Of a stretch of DNA of 64,000 bases, positions 26,356-35,352 are shown piece after piece. Position 1 is the stretch's first letter, and the number at the start of each line of letters is the position of its first letter. This stretch comes from Ochrobactrum chromiisoli (GTDB taxonomy: Bacteria; Pseudomonadota; Alphaproteobacteria; Rhizobiales; Rhizobiaceae). The notes under the pieces were generated by a model. The model was given only the letters and a program-made list of their open reading frames with translations. It had not been told where the DNA came from and ran no database searches. A program made the translations under genes and the position numbers. The stretch lies in contig NZ_JAPHAV010000006.1 in assembly GCF_026241335.1 (NCBI RefSeq), forward strand, positions 1 through 64,000. The letters are read 5' to 3'.

Positions 26356-26370
26356 TGACGATTCAAGTCA
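26356..26370. promoter_or_regulatory. IRO-box (RirA-type) iron-responsive operator
   Basis: TGA (26356-26358), nine bases, then TCA (26368-26370), with extended palindromic arms ATGAC/GTCAT. TGA-N9-TCA is the published iron-responsive (IRO) motif bound by RirA in Rhizobiales. It is 50 bp upstream of the siderophore-interacting gene, where an iron-repressed operator is expected. Confidence 0.6.
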
Positions 26371-27582
26371 TCATTTATCTTTGATACCGCAATAAATTGT
26401 GACGGGCAGTGCCTGACGCCATGCATCAAAAGAACCAAGTGCGCCCGCATGGGCGACTTGCAACCGCGTCAACTCACCACCATGCTGTTGACGCCAATTG
26501 AAAAGCTGCATTTCACTTTGTAATGTAACTGCATTGGCAACAAGACGCCCACCGGGTTTTAACGCTGCCCAGCAGGTTTCAATCACACCTTTGTCTGTCA
26601 CGCCTCCACCGATGAAAATTGCATCTGGCGGTTCAAGACCCCGCAGCGCTTCAGGCGCATTGCCGTTCACCAGCTGTAAACCAGGTACGCCAAGCGTGCG
26701 TGCATTGCGCTCAATGATGCCCTGCCGTGTTTCATCAGCCTCAATAGCAATCGCCCGGCATGATGCATGCACGCGCATCCATTCAATACCAATCGAACCA
26801 CAACCCGCACCCACATCCCATAAAAGCTCATGCGGCAGCGGCTGCAACCGCGACAGCGTCACGGCGCGGATATCGCGTTTTGTCAGCTGGCCGTCATTCT
26901 CAAATGCCTGATCCGGCAAACCGCTGACGGGTGAAAAAACGACGGCACCGCGTGAAGCGATACATTCAATTGCCAGCACATTGAGATCGGCGCAGGTTTC
27001 ATGTGACCAATCATCAGCATTACAGCTGATAGATTTTTCCTTCGGTCCGCCGAGACGCTCAAGCACCGTCAAGTGGCTTTGGCCAAAACCTTTTTCTTTG
27101 AGCAGCGATGCGGCTTTTGCAGGCGTCGTGCCATCATTGCTCAGCACGAGAATTTTCTCGCCGGGCAAGACGTGCGCTGCCAACAGTTCAAACGGGCGCC
27201 CGTGAACACTAACCACGCGCACCTCTTGCAACGGCCATGCCATACGGCTTGCGGCAAGCGACAAGGACGAAGGAAAAGGAATGATCTGCATATCCTGTTT
27301 CGAGAAATGACGGCTCAGCGATGCGCCCATGCCATAAAACATAGGATCACCGCTCGCCAACACCACAACCTGCCGCCCGCGCTGTGCCTCGATCATCGGA
27401 AATGCATTTTCAAAAGGCGACGGCCATGCAATCTGCTCGGCGTTAATACCCTCATTGAGAAACGCCAGATGCCGCTTGCCGCCAAAAATCACATCAGCAT
27501 TGATAAGCGCGTTGCAGGCATTCTGTCCAAGACCCGCAAGCCCATCTTCACCAATACCAATAATTGTCAGCCAGCGCCTCAT
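26371..27582 (-). CDS. cobL: Precorrin-6Y C5,15-methyltransferase (decarboxylating)
   Basis: A 403-residue bifunctional CobL. The N-terminal CbiE-like domain (about 1-200) begins LTIIGIGEDGL and contains the SAM-binding VVLASGDPMFYGMG. The C-terminal CbiT-like domain (about 215-400) has LLWDVGAGCGSIGIEW and IFIGGGVTD. Together they methylate C5 and C15 and decarboxylate the C12 acetate of precorrin-6B. The start at 27582 follows AAGGAG; the longer upstream reading frame opposes cobG and is rejected. It is divergent from cobG across 73 bp. Confidence 0.95.
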   Translation of the reverse strand: MRRWLTIIGIGEDGLAGLGQNACNALINADVIFGGKRHLAFLNEGINAEQIAWPSPFENAFPMIEAQRGRQVVVLASGDPMFYGMGASLSRHFSKQDMQIIPFPSSLSLAASRMAWPLQEVRVVSVHGRPFELLAAHVLPGEKILVLSNDGTTPAKAASLLKEKGFGQSHLTVLERLGGPKEKSISCNADDWSHETCADLNVLAIECIASRGAVVFSPVSGLPDQAFENDGQLTKRDIRAVTLSRLQPLPHELLWDVGAGCGSIGIEWMRVHASCRAIAIEADETRQGIIERNARTLGVPGLQLVNGNAPEALRGLEPPDAIFIGGGVTDKGVIETCWAALKPGGRLVANAVTLQSEMQLFNWRQQHGGELTRLQVAHAGALGSFDAWRQALPVTIYCGIKDK

Positions 27583-27655
27583 AAGCCTTGCTCCTTTTCC
27601 TTGTTCGTATGGCGACGCTGTAGCAAGTGCAAGCACGAAGGCGTATAAGACCAAT

Positions 27656-28942
27656 ATGTTGAGCCAGCAAAACAGCCAGACTATTGCTACCAGACCCGAC
27701 CGGCGCAATGCCTGTCCGGGGCTTTCGCGCATGGTGATGAGCAAGGACGGCGCGATTGCCCGCATCAAGCTGAAACTCGGACGGCTCAGTGTGGCACAGG
27801 CTCAAGCCATCGCAGACATCGCCGAACGCTTTGAAACGGGTGCAATTGAATTGTCGATTCGCTCCAATATCCAGCTTCGTGGCATTCATCCCGATGTCTG
27901 GCCCGATGTGATTACCGCACTTCATGAGGCGGGGCTGGGTGCCAAAAATGCGGCAGCCGATGATGTTCGCAATGTCATGGTCAGCCCGACTACCGGCATT
28001 GATCGCGGCCAGATCTGCGATGTGACCGGCCTTGCTACAAATCTGCTCTCCGTCGTGCAGGAAAACAAAACCTATCATGCGCTGTCGTCCAAATTCTCGA
28101 TCCAGATCGATGGCGGCGAAGATTGCGCGATGGTTTCGCATCCCGGCGACATCTGGCTGTCAGCAATTGATTGCGGCAAAGCCTATGTGTTTGGACTGGC
28201 GTCCTCGCCAGACAAACAGGCGCATGGGGCAGTTTCAAGCCAAAATGCCCTGCCCTTCATCGAAGCGCTGTTACAACATTTCCTTGCGGCTCGCCAAAAA
28301 GGCATCGCACGGATGAAACACCTCTTCGACATAATGCCGGTTGAAGAATTTCTTCGAACACTTCCATTTGAATTTGATGCACCGCCAAATTGGCAGCGCA
28401 AAGCCCCCACCGCGCACGCGCATCTTGGTTTGCATCAACAGATCGGCGGCAAGTTTTATATTGGTGCGATGCCACTGCTTGGTCGCCTGACACCGCAGCA
28501 ACTACGAGGATTGGCCCGGCTTACAAAACACGCGCTGCACCTCACGCCTTGGCAAGGCATTCTGATACCGCATATTGCGGAAGCGGAAGGGCAGAGCATC
28601 CTAGGCAAACTTCACGCGCTGGGCCTCGCGACCGAGCCTACCTCGCCAGCGGCCCGCCTTCGCGCTTGTTCCGGCTCCAAAGGCTGCGCTTCTGCGCTCG
28701 CAGATACCCAGGCAGACGGTGAAGCGCTTGCACGCCAATTAAAAAGCGATACCGCGCAGATTCACATCACCGGCTGTGCCAAATCCTGTGCCGCGCTTTC
28801 ACCCTTGCCTCACACACTTCTTGCGCTCTCCCCAACGCATTACGACCTATTTTTGCAAGACAAGGCTGGACCAGCACGCTTCGGGCGGCTATTGGCGTCA
28901 AACATCACCATTGATGAAACAGCAAAGCTGCTGAACAAATAA
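27656..28942 (+). CDS. cobG: Precorrin-3B synthase, oxygen-dependent
   Basis: A 428-residue CobG related to sulfite/nitrite reductases. It uses O2 and an Fe4S4 centre to make precorrin-3B, marking the aerobic cobalamin route. The ferredoxin-like half-domains are at about 20-90 (CPGLSRMVMSKDGAIARIKLK, IRSNIQLRG) and 250-310, and the cluster cysteines are in RACSGSKGCASA and ITGCAKSCA near the C-terminus. The ATG at 27656 gives a family-like length. It starts the operon cobG-cobH-cobI-cobJ. Confidence 0.94.
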   Translation: MLSQQNSQTIATRPDRRNACPGLSRMVMSKDGAIARIKLKLGRLSVAQAQAIADIAERFETGAIELSIRSNIQLRGIHPDVWPDVITALHEAGLGAKNAAADDVRNVMVSPTTGIDRGQICDVTGLATNLLSVVQENKTYHALSSKFSIQIDGGEDCAMVSHPGDIWLSAIDCGKAYVFGLASSPDKQAHGAVSSQNALPFIEALLQHFLAARQKGIARMKHLFDIMPVEEFLRTLPFEFDAPPNWQRKAPTAHAHLGLHQQIGGKFYIGAMPLLGRLTPQQLRGLARLTKHALHLTPWQGILIPHIAEAEGQSILGKLHALGLATEPTSPAARLRACSGSKGCASALADTQADGEALARQLKSDTAQIHITGCAKSCAALSPLPHTLLALSPTHYDLFLQDKAGPARFGRLLASNITIDETAKLLNK

Positions 28943-28955
28943 AAAAGCGGGCGCC

Positions 28956-29582
28956 ATGACAGTTTATATCCGCGACGGGCAAGCCATTTATGACCGCTCC
29001 TTCGCCATCATCCGCGCTGAAGCCGATTTGAGCCGCATACCTGCGGATCTCGAAAAGCTTGCCGTGCGCGTGGCACACGCATCTGGCATGGTCGATATCG
29101 TTGAAGACATCGTCTTCTCAGAAGGTGCAGGACAGGCCGGACGCGAAGCTCTAGCGAAAGGTGCGCCGATCCTCTGCGATGCGCGCATGGTTGCAGAAGG
29201 GATCACCCGTTCACGTCTGCCAGCCAATAATGAAGTGATCTGCACGCTGAACGACCCGTCGGTCCCTGAGCTGGCGAAAGGGATCGGCAACACACGCTCT
29301 GCCGCAGCCCTTGATCTCTGGCTCCCGCACCTTGAGGGCAGCGTTGTTGCTATCGGCAACGCGCCAACCGCCCTCTTCCGCCTGTTTGAAATGCTGGATA
29401 GTGGTGCGCCCAAGCCCGCTCTTATCATCGGCATGCCGGTTGGCTTTGTCGGTGCAGCTGAATCCAAAGACGAACTGGCTGAAAACAGCCGTGGTGTCCC
29501 TTTCGTGATCGTACGCGGACGGCGCGGCGGCAGCGCCATGACCGCAGCCGCCGTTAATGCACTTGCTTCGGAGCACGAATAA
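28956..29582 (+). CDS. cobH: Precorrin-8X methylmutase
   Basis: A 208-residue CobH that moves the C11 methyl to C12, giving hydrogenobyrinic acid. The catalytic histidine is His41 in VAHASGMVD, and the pocket segments [23 protein letters not shown] and [16 protein letters not shown] are typical. It follows cobG by 13 bp, and its stop overlaps the cobI start by one base (TAATG). Confidence 0.96.
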   Translation: MTVYIRDGQAIYDRSFAIIRAEADLSRIPADLEKLAVRVAHASGMVDIVEDIVFSEGAGQAGREALAKGAPILCDARMVAEGITRSRLPANNEVICTLNDPSVPELAKGIGNTRSAAALDLWLPHLEGSVVAIGNAPTALFRLFEMLDSGAPKPALIIGMPVGFVGAAESKDELAENSRGVPFVIVRGRRGGSAMTAAAVNALASEHE

Positions 29583-30316
29583 TGGCCCCAAAAGGCAAGC
29601 TCTATGGTCTGGGCGTCGGCCCCGGCGATCCTGAACTCATCACGCTCAAAGCGCTGCGACTGCTCAAATCCGCTCCTGTCGTCGCCTATCACGCAGCCAA
29701 GGGCAAAAAGGGCAATGCACTGACGATTGTCGAAACCTATCTGTCATCCGAGCAGACTTTGGTTCCGCTCATCTATCCGGTGACGACCGAAAAACTGCCG
29801 GCGCACATGGATTATGAGCAGATCGTGAGCGATTTCTATGTCGAGATCACAACGACGATTGCAAGCCATCTTGATGCAGGCCGTGACGTGGCCGTGATCG
29901 CGGAAGGCGATCCGTTCTTCTATGGATCGTTCATGTATATCCATGACCGATTGGCCGAAAAATACGAAACGGAAGTCGTACCTGGCGTTTGCTCTGTTTT
30001 GGGCGCTGCTGCCGTGCTCGGCGCGCCTTTGGTCTATCGCAACCAGACCTTGTCGATCCTTTCGGGCGTTATGAGTGCGGAAGAGCTGAAAAACCGCCTC
30101 GCAGCTACAGAGGCCGCAGCCATCATGAAACTCGGCAAAAATCTCGACAAGGTACGCGCTGTGCTGACCGAACTTGGGTTGATGGATCGTGCGCTTTATA
30201 TCGAGCGCGCAACCATGCAGAACCAGCGGATTGCCCCTTTAACCGAGGTCAGCGGCAGCGATTGCCCATATTTTTCGATCATTCTCGTTCCGGGCAGCAA
30301 ATGGAACGGTGCATGA
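29582..30316 (+). CDS. cobI: Precorrin-2 C20-methyltransferase
   Basis: A 244-residue tetrapyrrole methyltransferase acting on precorrin-2. It begins with [18 protein letters not shown], has the SAM-site [16 protein letters not shown] region and [17 protein letters not shown], and ends with a typical [10 protein letters not shown] strand. It overlaps cobH by one base and cobJ by four (ATGA), so translation is coupled. Confidence 0.96.
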   Translation: MAPKGKLYGLGVGPGDPELITLKALRLLKSAPVVAYHAAKGKKGNALTIVETYLSSEQTLVPLIYPVTTEKLPAHMDYEQIVSDFYVEITTTIASHLDAGRDVAVIAEGDPFFYGSFMYIHDRLAEKYETEVVPGVCSVLGAAAVLGAPLVYRNQTLSILSGVMSAEELKNRLAATEAAAIMKLGKNLDKVRAVLTELGLMDRALYIERATMQNQRIAPLTEVSGSDCPYFSIILVPGSKWNGA

Positions 30317-31998
30317 AGCCTGCAATTTTGATCTTGAGCGAAGCAGCAATCGCCACAGCACGCAACGTGCAGTCAGCACTTGAAAATGCGGAAGTCCTGG
30401 GACTTGAAAACCGCGTTACGAGCGCAGACAAGCATTTCACGCATTTTGGCGATACAATCCGCGCACTTTATGAAGAAGGCCGACCTGTTATCGCTTTGTG
30501 CGCTTCCGGCATCATTATTCGCGCGCTTGCATCCCTTCTGCAAAACAAGCGCATAGAGCCTCCGGTTCTGGCCGTTGCAGAAGATGGCAGCGCGGTCGTG
30601 CCATTGCTTGGCGGGCTGTCAGGCGTCAACGATCTGGCACGCACTATCGCTGATGCGCTGAAGGTCGCCCCCGCCATAACAACGACGGGCGAGTTGCGCT
30701 TCGGCATCAACCTGCTTCATCCTCCGGCAGAACTAACACTCGCCAATCCGGACAATGCCAAGACGTTCATGTCCGACCTGCTGGCAGGGCAAAAGCTACA
30801 AATCAATGGCAAATCCCGCTGGCTTGCGGCATCAAAGCTGCCGCTTGCTGGCGATGGGCAACTGATAATCAGCATCACGCCTGAAATCCGCACGCCACAG
30901 GCCAATGAGCTGATCTATCATCCACGAACGGTTGCGATCGCTATCGAAAAGCCGACCGAAGACCTGACGAGCCTCATCAAGCAAGCCTTCGACAATTCTG
31001 ACTTGTCTATAGACTCACTGGCTTTGCTTCTCGCTCACGAGAAAGATTGCGCATCGTTACATATTCATCAGGCAGCAAAAACACTGAAAGCGCCATTGCG
31101 CTTTGTTGCAAGCGATGCCGATCTCGTGACGGCCTCTATCGAAAACCCTGTTCACCACACAGTGACTGAAACCCTGACGATGGCCGTTGCATCTACTCCT
31201 GCCGATGTTCTGTTTATCGGGCGTAAGCGCGGCAAGCTTACTGTTATTGGTCTTGGACCCGGCTCCCGTGATCTGATGACACCAGCGGTCCAGCGTGATC
31301 TGGAACAAGCCGAAGACGTGCTCGGTTATGAAACCTATGTCCGCATGGCGGGCCCTTTCCGCGACGATCAACTCATCCATATGACCGACAATCGCGAAGA
31401 AATGCAGCGTGCACGCCATGCATTTGAGCTCGCAGTTTCTGGTCGCAATGTGGTTATGGTATCTTCCGGCGATCCGGGCGTATTTGCCATGGCAGCAGCG
31501 GTTGTCGAGGCATTGCATGAATCAAACGATCCGGCATGGCATGGTGTTGAATTGGTCATTCAGCCGGGTATTTCCGCAGCAATGGCCGCAGCGTCCCGCA
31601 TTGGTGCACCGCTCGGACACGATTTCTGCATCATTTCGCTTTCGGACAATCTCAAGCCTTGGGATGTGATTGAGAAGCGTCTGGCGCTGGCAGCGCAAGC
31701 CGATCTTGCCATGGCGTTCTACAATCCGATTTCCAAAGCTCGCCCGCATCAGCTGGGCCGCGCACTGGAGATTCTGCGCCAATATCGCGACGCAGAAACG
31801 CCGGTCGTGCTTGGTCGTGATATTGGCAGACCCGCAGAAACAACCCGTGTGGTCACTTTGGGCGAACTCACACCCGATGATGTTGACATGCGCACAGTGG
31901 TGATTATCGGCTCATCACACACGGTGCGTTTTCCCCGCGCGGAAGGCGGAGAGTGGGTTTACACGCCACGCTGGTACGGCGAAAAACCGGACAAATGA
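30313..31998 (+). CDS. cobJ: CbiG-like domain fused to precorrin-3B C17-methyltransferase
   Basis: A 561-residue fusion. Residues about 1-205 resemble the CbiG N-terminal and middle region ([36 protein letters not shown]), about 210-300 a CobE/CbiG C-terminal domain ([15 protein letters not shown]), and about 310-561 is CobJ ([50 protein letters not shown]). CobJ makes precorrin-4 by ring contraction and C17 methylation. CbiG in the anaerobic route opens the ring-A lactone, so its presence beside CobG is notable. The start at 30313 overlaps cobI by 4 bp. Confidence 0.9.
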   Translation: MKPAILILSEAAIATARNVQSALENAEVLGLENRVTSADKHFTHFGDTIRALYEEGRPVIALCASGIIIRALASLLQNKRIEPPVLAVAEDGSAVVPLLGGLSGVNDLARTIADALKVAPAITTTGELRFGINLLHPPAELTLANPDNAKTFMSDLLAGQKLQINGKSRWLAASKLPLAGDGQLIISITPEIRTPQANELIYHPRTVAIAIEKPTEDLTSLIKQAFDNSDLSIDSLALLLAHEKDCASLHIHQAAKTLKAPLRFVASDADLVTASIENPVHHTVTETLTMAVASTPADVLFIGRKRGKLTVIGLGPGSRDLMTPAVQRDLEQAEDVLGYETYVRMAGPFRDDQLIHMTDNREEMQRARHAFELAVSGRNVVMVSSGDPGVFAMAAAVVEALHESNDPAWHGVELVIQPGISAAMAAASRIGAPLGHDFCIISLSDNLKPWDVIEKRLALAAQADLAMAFYNPISKARPHQLGRALEILRQYRDAETPVVLGRDIGRPAETTRVVTLGELTPDDVDMRTVVIIGSSHTVRFPRAEGGEWVYTPRWYGEKPDK

Positions 31999-32003
31999 AA
32001 AAC

Positions 32004-32031
32004 AAAAAGGCAGGGAAATCCCTACCTTTTT
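32004..32031. terminator. Bidirectional terminator after cobJ
   Basis: AAAAAGGCAGGGA and TCCCTACCTTTTT form a nearly perfect stem with A and T runs on both sides, between the convergent ends of cobJ and a lipoprotein gene. Confidence 0.88.
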
Positions 32032-32055
32032 CGCAACTTACAATGATTTATTGAA

Positions 32056-32508
32056 TCAATTCTTCTTCGATTTTTTCGGTGCTGGCGCAGCCGATGCGGC
32101 CTTAGCAGCAGCAGCTTCCGCAGCCACCTGATCAGCGCTCTTTGGCGACGTATCAACAACAGAGCGAACGGAACCATTCGCAGAGACCTGACAAACCGCC
32201 GTGCGCAGATCAACCTTAAGGTCAACGATTGTACCACCACCAGCTGCCGGACGTGAGTTAACAGCGCTGATAACGCGCTCAGGCAGGAAATACTTGTTCG
32301 CAGCAGCGGTAATGCAAGGCTGTGCCAGCGAAGAATCAACTGTCGATGTCGGAATAAAACGCGGCAGGGAAATGCTGGAAGCTGTTACCGGCGCTTCAGA
32401 CTTGCCGGGAACCGTTGCGTTCTGCGTCGTTGTTGTACAAGCGGCAGCCAATGGAGCCAGCATCGCAATAAAAAACAAACGGGCTCCGTTGCGGGTGCAT
32501 CCGTACAT
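32056..32508 (-). CDS. Predicted lipoprotein of unknown function
   Basis: A 150-residue protein with a signal peptide ending in PLAAAC (lipidated Cys near 24), followed by a Thr/Ser-rich linker, a small conserved-looking core (AQPCITAAANKYFLPERVISAV, VDLKVDLRTAVCQVSANGSVRSV) with two cysteines that could form a disulfide, and a basic Ala/Lys-rich tail. The start at 32508 follows AGAGG. I do not recognise a family with known function. It lies inside the cobalamin island but has no visible link to it. Confidence 0.8.
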   Translation of the reverse strand: MYGCTRNGARLFFIAMLAPLAAACTTTTQNATVPGKSEAPVTASSISLPRFIPTSTVDSSLAQPCITAAANKYFLPERVISAVNSRPAAGGGTIVDLKVDLRTAVCQVSANGSVRSVVDTSPKSADQVAAEAAAAKAASAAPAPKKSKKN

Positions 32509-32635
32509 GATCAACCTCTTATGGTCTGCTGATTGGTTAAAAATTTAATTTTGATAACTATTCGCTTTTAGCCAATTGTCGAGTGGCAGGAAGGCCACAA
32601 TGCCGGTTTTTCGTTGAGCATCCCCAACGACCTCA

Positions 32636-33511
32636 TCATTGTTTCGTGAATATCCAGTTCAGCATCTCGCGCCAGTCGCTCATGCGGATGGGCGTGCCAT
32701 GATTGCCACTCTCAAAGCGACGGAACTGTACCGGATAACCCGGTGAGCGTTTGCCGATATCCCGGTAAAATGCTTCCTGCTTATCGATGGCGAAAACCGG
32801 ATCGCGACTGCCATGGCCGAAAAACACCGGCACCCGCTTTTTGAAAGCTGGCGACTTGAAAAAGCCATCGTCCCACAGCGATCCCAACAGGATAAGGCCT
32901 GAGAGCTGATTGCCGGCTTTTTCGTTAGACGCTATGCGCCAGCAAAGCGCCCCGCCCTGCGATCCGCAAGCCAAAACGAGTGGCGCAGATGGCGAAGTCG
33001 CTTTCGCGGCTTCGATAAGCCCAGCAATCTGTGCCTCCCCCATTGCCCCAAAGTCCTTGAAGTCTGGCGTCAGATAAAGCCCACCATTCAGAGCTGCCAG
33101 ATTTTTAATGCGGTTGAAATTGCCGCCAAAGGTAAAATCATTCACGCCCTGCAAACGATTTCCGCCACGCCCGTGCAGATAGATGACGATAAAGGATGCG
33201 CCTTCGCGCTTCCCCACAGCCATGGCCTTAACCGGACCTGCGGCCGTTTGAAATGTGACGTCCTTTTGATAGGCACGCGCCTTTAGCGAAACATAGGCAT
33301 CTTTCACGCGTTTTTCAGGCACGGCATCACGACCGTTGATGTCGCGCATTTCATTGTAATCAATGACTTTGTAATTGCCATTATCCGCACTGCTAAGCAC
33401 AGAAGGGTAGGCAAAATAATTATCTTTAAACGGCGGAAGCGGCCCTTGCGCGAAGGCAGACGTGTTGAAGGCCAGCAGAAGCCCTGCACATAATCCAACG
33501 CGTTTGCGCAT
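32636..33511 (-). CDS. Secreted alpha/beta hydrolase-like protein
   Basis: A 291-residue exported protein with a signal peptide ending AFA-QG. The hydrolase fold is supported by VIYLHGRGGNRLQG (oxyanion region), the nucleophile elbow ACGSQGG, FGHGSRDPVF and a late His in SGNHGTP. The elbow has Cys where the usual first Gly stands (CGSQG instead of GxSxG). The start at 33511 follows GGGAGGT. It lies directly after cobR on the same strand; the function is unknown. Confidence 0.78.
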   Translation of the reverse strand: MRKRVGLCAGLLLAFNTSAFAQGPLPPFKDNYFAYPSVLSSADNGNYKVIDYNEMRDINGRDAVPEKRVKDAYVSLKARAYQKDVTFQTAAGPVKAMAVGKREGASFIVIYLHGRGGNRLQGVNDFTFGGNFNRIKNLAALNGGLYLTPDFKDFGAMGEAQIAGLIEAAKATSPSAPLVLACGSQGGALCWRIASNEKAGNQLSGLILLGSLWDDGFFKSPAFKKRVPVFFGHGSRDPVFAIDKQEAFYRDIGKRSPGYPVQFRRFESGNHGTPIRMSDWREMLNWIFTKQ

Positions 33512-33531
33512 TGTACCTCCCAAAGAACCGT

Positions 33532-34065
33532 TCAAAGTTCCAGCCTGTGATAACGGCGATTGAGATAGATTAGCGCTTCTTCATCACCATTGGAGCGCAA
33601 TCCCACCACTTCGCCGAATAGCACATGGTGTGTCGAATGATCCTGCACGCTCAAAACCCGGCAATCGAAAACCGCCAATGCGCCTTTCAGCGTCGGCGCG
33701 CCTGTTGCAATCACGTCCCACTCGGCAAGCTGAAAGCGTTCATCCTGCGTAAGACCGATACGGCCTGAAAATGCGTCAGCAAGCTGCTGGTGTGTTCCCG
33801 CCAGCGTATTGACCGCAAAAACACCATTTTCCATGAAAATCTGGTTTTCTGGATGGGATTTTTGCAAGCAAACCAGAACCGTGGGTGGATTATCCGAAAC
33901 CGAGCAGGCAGCGGTCAGTGTAAGCCCACGACGGCCAGCCGAGCCAGCAGTCGTAACAAGCTGAACAGCTCCAGCATAATGGCTCATCGCATCGCGATAA
34001 GTCTTTGGTTCGACCGATACAATAGTTGAGGTAGTGTCTTTATCCGTTTGCACGTCAGCAAGCAT
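33532..34065 (-). CDS. cobR: Flavin reductase-like protein, probable co(II)yrinic acid a,c-diamide reductase
   Basis: A 177-residue FMN-binding split-barrel protein of the flavin-reductase family: YRDAMSHYAGAVQLVTTAG, GLTLTAACSVSDNPPTVLVCL, NTLAGTHQQLADAFSG and the C-terminal LIYLNRRYHRL. A protein of this family in Brucella melitensis was characterised as CobR, which reduces Co(II) to Co(I) before adenosylation by CobO. The location inside the cob island agrees. Generic flavin reductases look similar, so the name rests on context. Confidence 0.8.
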   Translation of the reverse strand: MLADVQTDKDTTSTIVSVEPKTYRDAMSHYAGAVQLVTTAGSAGRRGLTLTAACSVSDNPPTVLVCLQKSHPENQIFMENGVFAVNTLAGTHQQLADAFSGRIGLTQDERFQLAEWDVIATGAPTLKGALAVFDCRVLSVQDHSTHHVLFGEVVGLRSNGDEEALIYLNRRYHRLEL

Positions 34066-34203
34066 CCGTATTATCTGTCAGGCTTCCTGAAATTATTGTC
34101 TCTTTGCCTGTATACCTATACGGGCATTGCACAAAGGCGAGGAAACCGCTACCCACTTTTCGTTGAATTATCCATGAAATATTTAAAGAAGATAAAGCGC
34201 GTG

Positions 34204-35352
34204 ATGAAGTTAAAGCCATTGCCGGAAAAAATAACAGCGGTTTTCCGCCTGCAATTGCGTATGCTCAGCCGGAAAAAAATCGTCACTCTGTCTCTATTGG
34301 CTTTTACACTGTTTTGCTTGCCAGTCTCAGCGCAAGAAAATGCAACTGACATGCGCATTGGCATTGCAGCCCCTTTAAGCGGTAGCTTTACCCCGCTCGG
34401 AAACCAACTCGTGGAGGGCGCGCGCGTAGCAGCAGCTGCAAAACACGCCGAGCTTGTTGTTGCAGATGACCGGTGCGATGCGGAAGGTGGCAAGGCAGCA
34501 GCAGAAACTTTTCTCAAGGAAAAGGTGACGATTGCGACGGGCTTTCTTTGTTCTGAGGCGCTGGAGGCAGCCCTTCCCATTTTGCAAGAGCGAGATATTC
34601 CCGTTATCACCTCTGGTATAAGCGATCCAACGCTGACTGAAAAACGTGCCTCAATCCCGTTTGCTGTTTTTCGGCTTACAACGGGGCTGGATAAGGAAAC
34701 GCGTGCAACCGGCAGTTTTCTGGGAAGCCTCTGGCGCGCACAACCCTTTGCCGTGATCGACGATGGCACCATCGAGGGTCGTGAACGTGCCGGACAGGTT
34801 CTGGCACACCTGAAAGACCAGCAACTCCAGCCTGTTTTCACGGATACCTACCGACCTGGCCTCGAAAATCAGAACGCGCTTGTCGCGCGACTGCGTCGCG
34901 CAGGCGCAACACATGTCTATGTTGGGGGCGAGCGCGATGACATTGCAGCCATCGGCAAAAGCGCTGCAGCGCTCAAATATCCACTGGTCATCGCAGGCGG
35001 CAGCGTGCTCAATGCGGCGCCCGGCGCTCAACCACTGAGCACTGAAACGCTGATGATTGCACCTTTAAAGCCGCAGGATCTCGCGACAGCAAAATCGGCC
35101 GTCGATGCAATCACTCAGGCAGGCAAGCTGGCAGAAGCTTATTCCGTCACGGGCTTTGCCACCATTGAACTTGCAGCTTCCGCGCTCAACAAAGCCGCAG
35201 AACAAAAGCAACCGCTCATGGATATCTTGCGCGACAGTTCATTTGAAACCGCACTTGGCACAATCAAATTCGATGGCAACGGTATGCGCAGCGATAATCC
35301 CAATCGCCTGCAGCGATACAATGGTCAGCATTTTATACTATCCGACCAATAA
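34204..35352 (+). CDS. ABC-type periplasmic substrate-binding protein (Peripla_BP_6 type)
   Basis: A 382-residue protein of the branched-chain amino acid/amide binding family: a signal peptide (core LLAFTLFCLPVSAQ), then MRIGIAAPLSGSFTPLGNQLVEGARVAA, VVADDRCDAEGGKAAAETFL and DIPVITSGISDPTLT. No permease or ATPase genes are adjacent, so it is an orphan; a role in corrinoid or cobalt uptake is possible only by context. The start is uncertain: 34204 is used here, and 34261 would give a compact signal peptide. Its 3' end overlaps convergent cbiB by 20 bp. Confidence 0.82.
   Translation: MKLKPLPEKITAVFRLQLRMLSRKKIVTLSLLAFTLFCLPVSAQENATDMRIGIAAPLSGSFTPLGNQLVEGARVAAAAKHAELVVADDRCDAEGGKAAAETFLKEKVTIATGFLCSEALEAALPILQERDIPVITSGISDPTLTEKRASIPFAVFRLTTGLDKETRATGSFLGSLWRAQPFAVIDDGTIEGRERAGQVLAHLKDQQLQPVFTDTYRPGLENQNALVARLRRAGATHVYVGGERDDIAAIGKSAAALKYPLVIAGGSVLNAAPGAQPLSTETLMIAPLKPQDLATAKSAVDAITQAGKLAEAYSVTGFATIELAASALNKAAEQKQPLMDILRDSSFETALGTIKFDGNGMRSDNPNRLQRYNGQHFILSDQ

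Noticed and set aside
27583..27655. Possible cobalamin riboswitch between cobL and cobG
   Set aside because: The gap is only 73 bp and has no B12-box sequence; an aptamer of about 200 nt cannot fit.
27583..27768. 62-codon N-terminal extension of cobL
   Set aside because: It is antisense to the start of cobG, and the internal ATG at 27582 has a good AAGGAG site and begins exactly at the conserved CbiE-type sequence.
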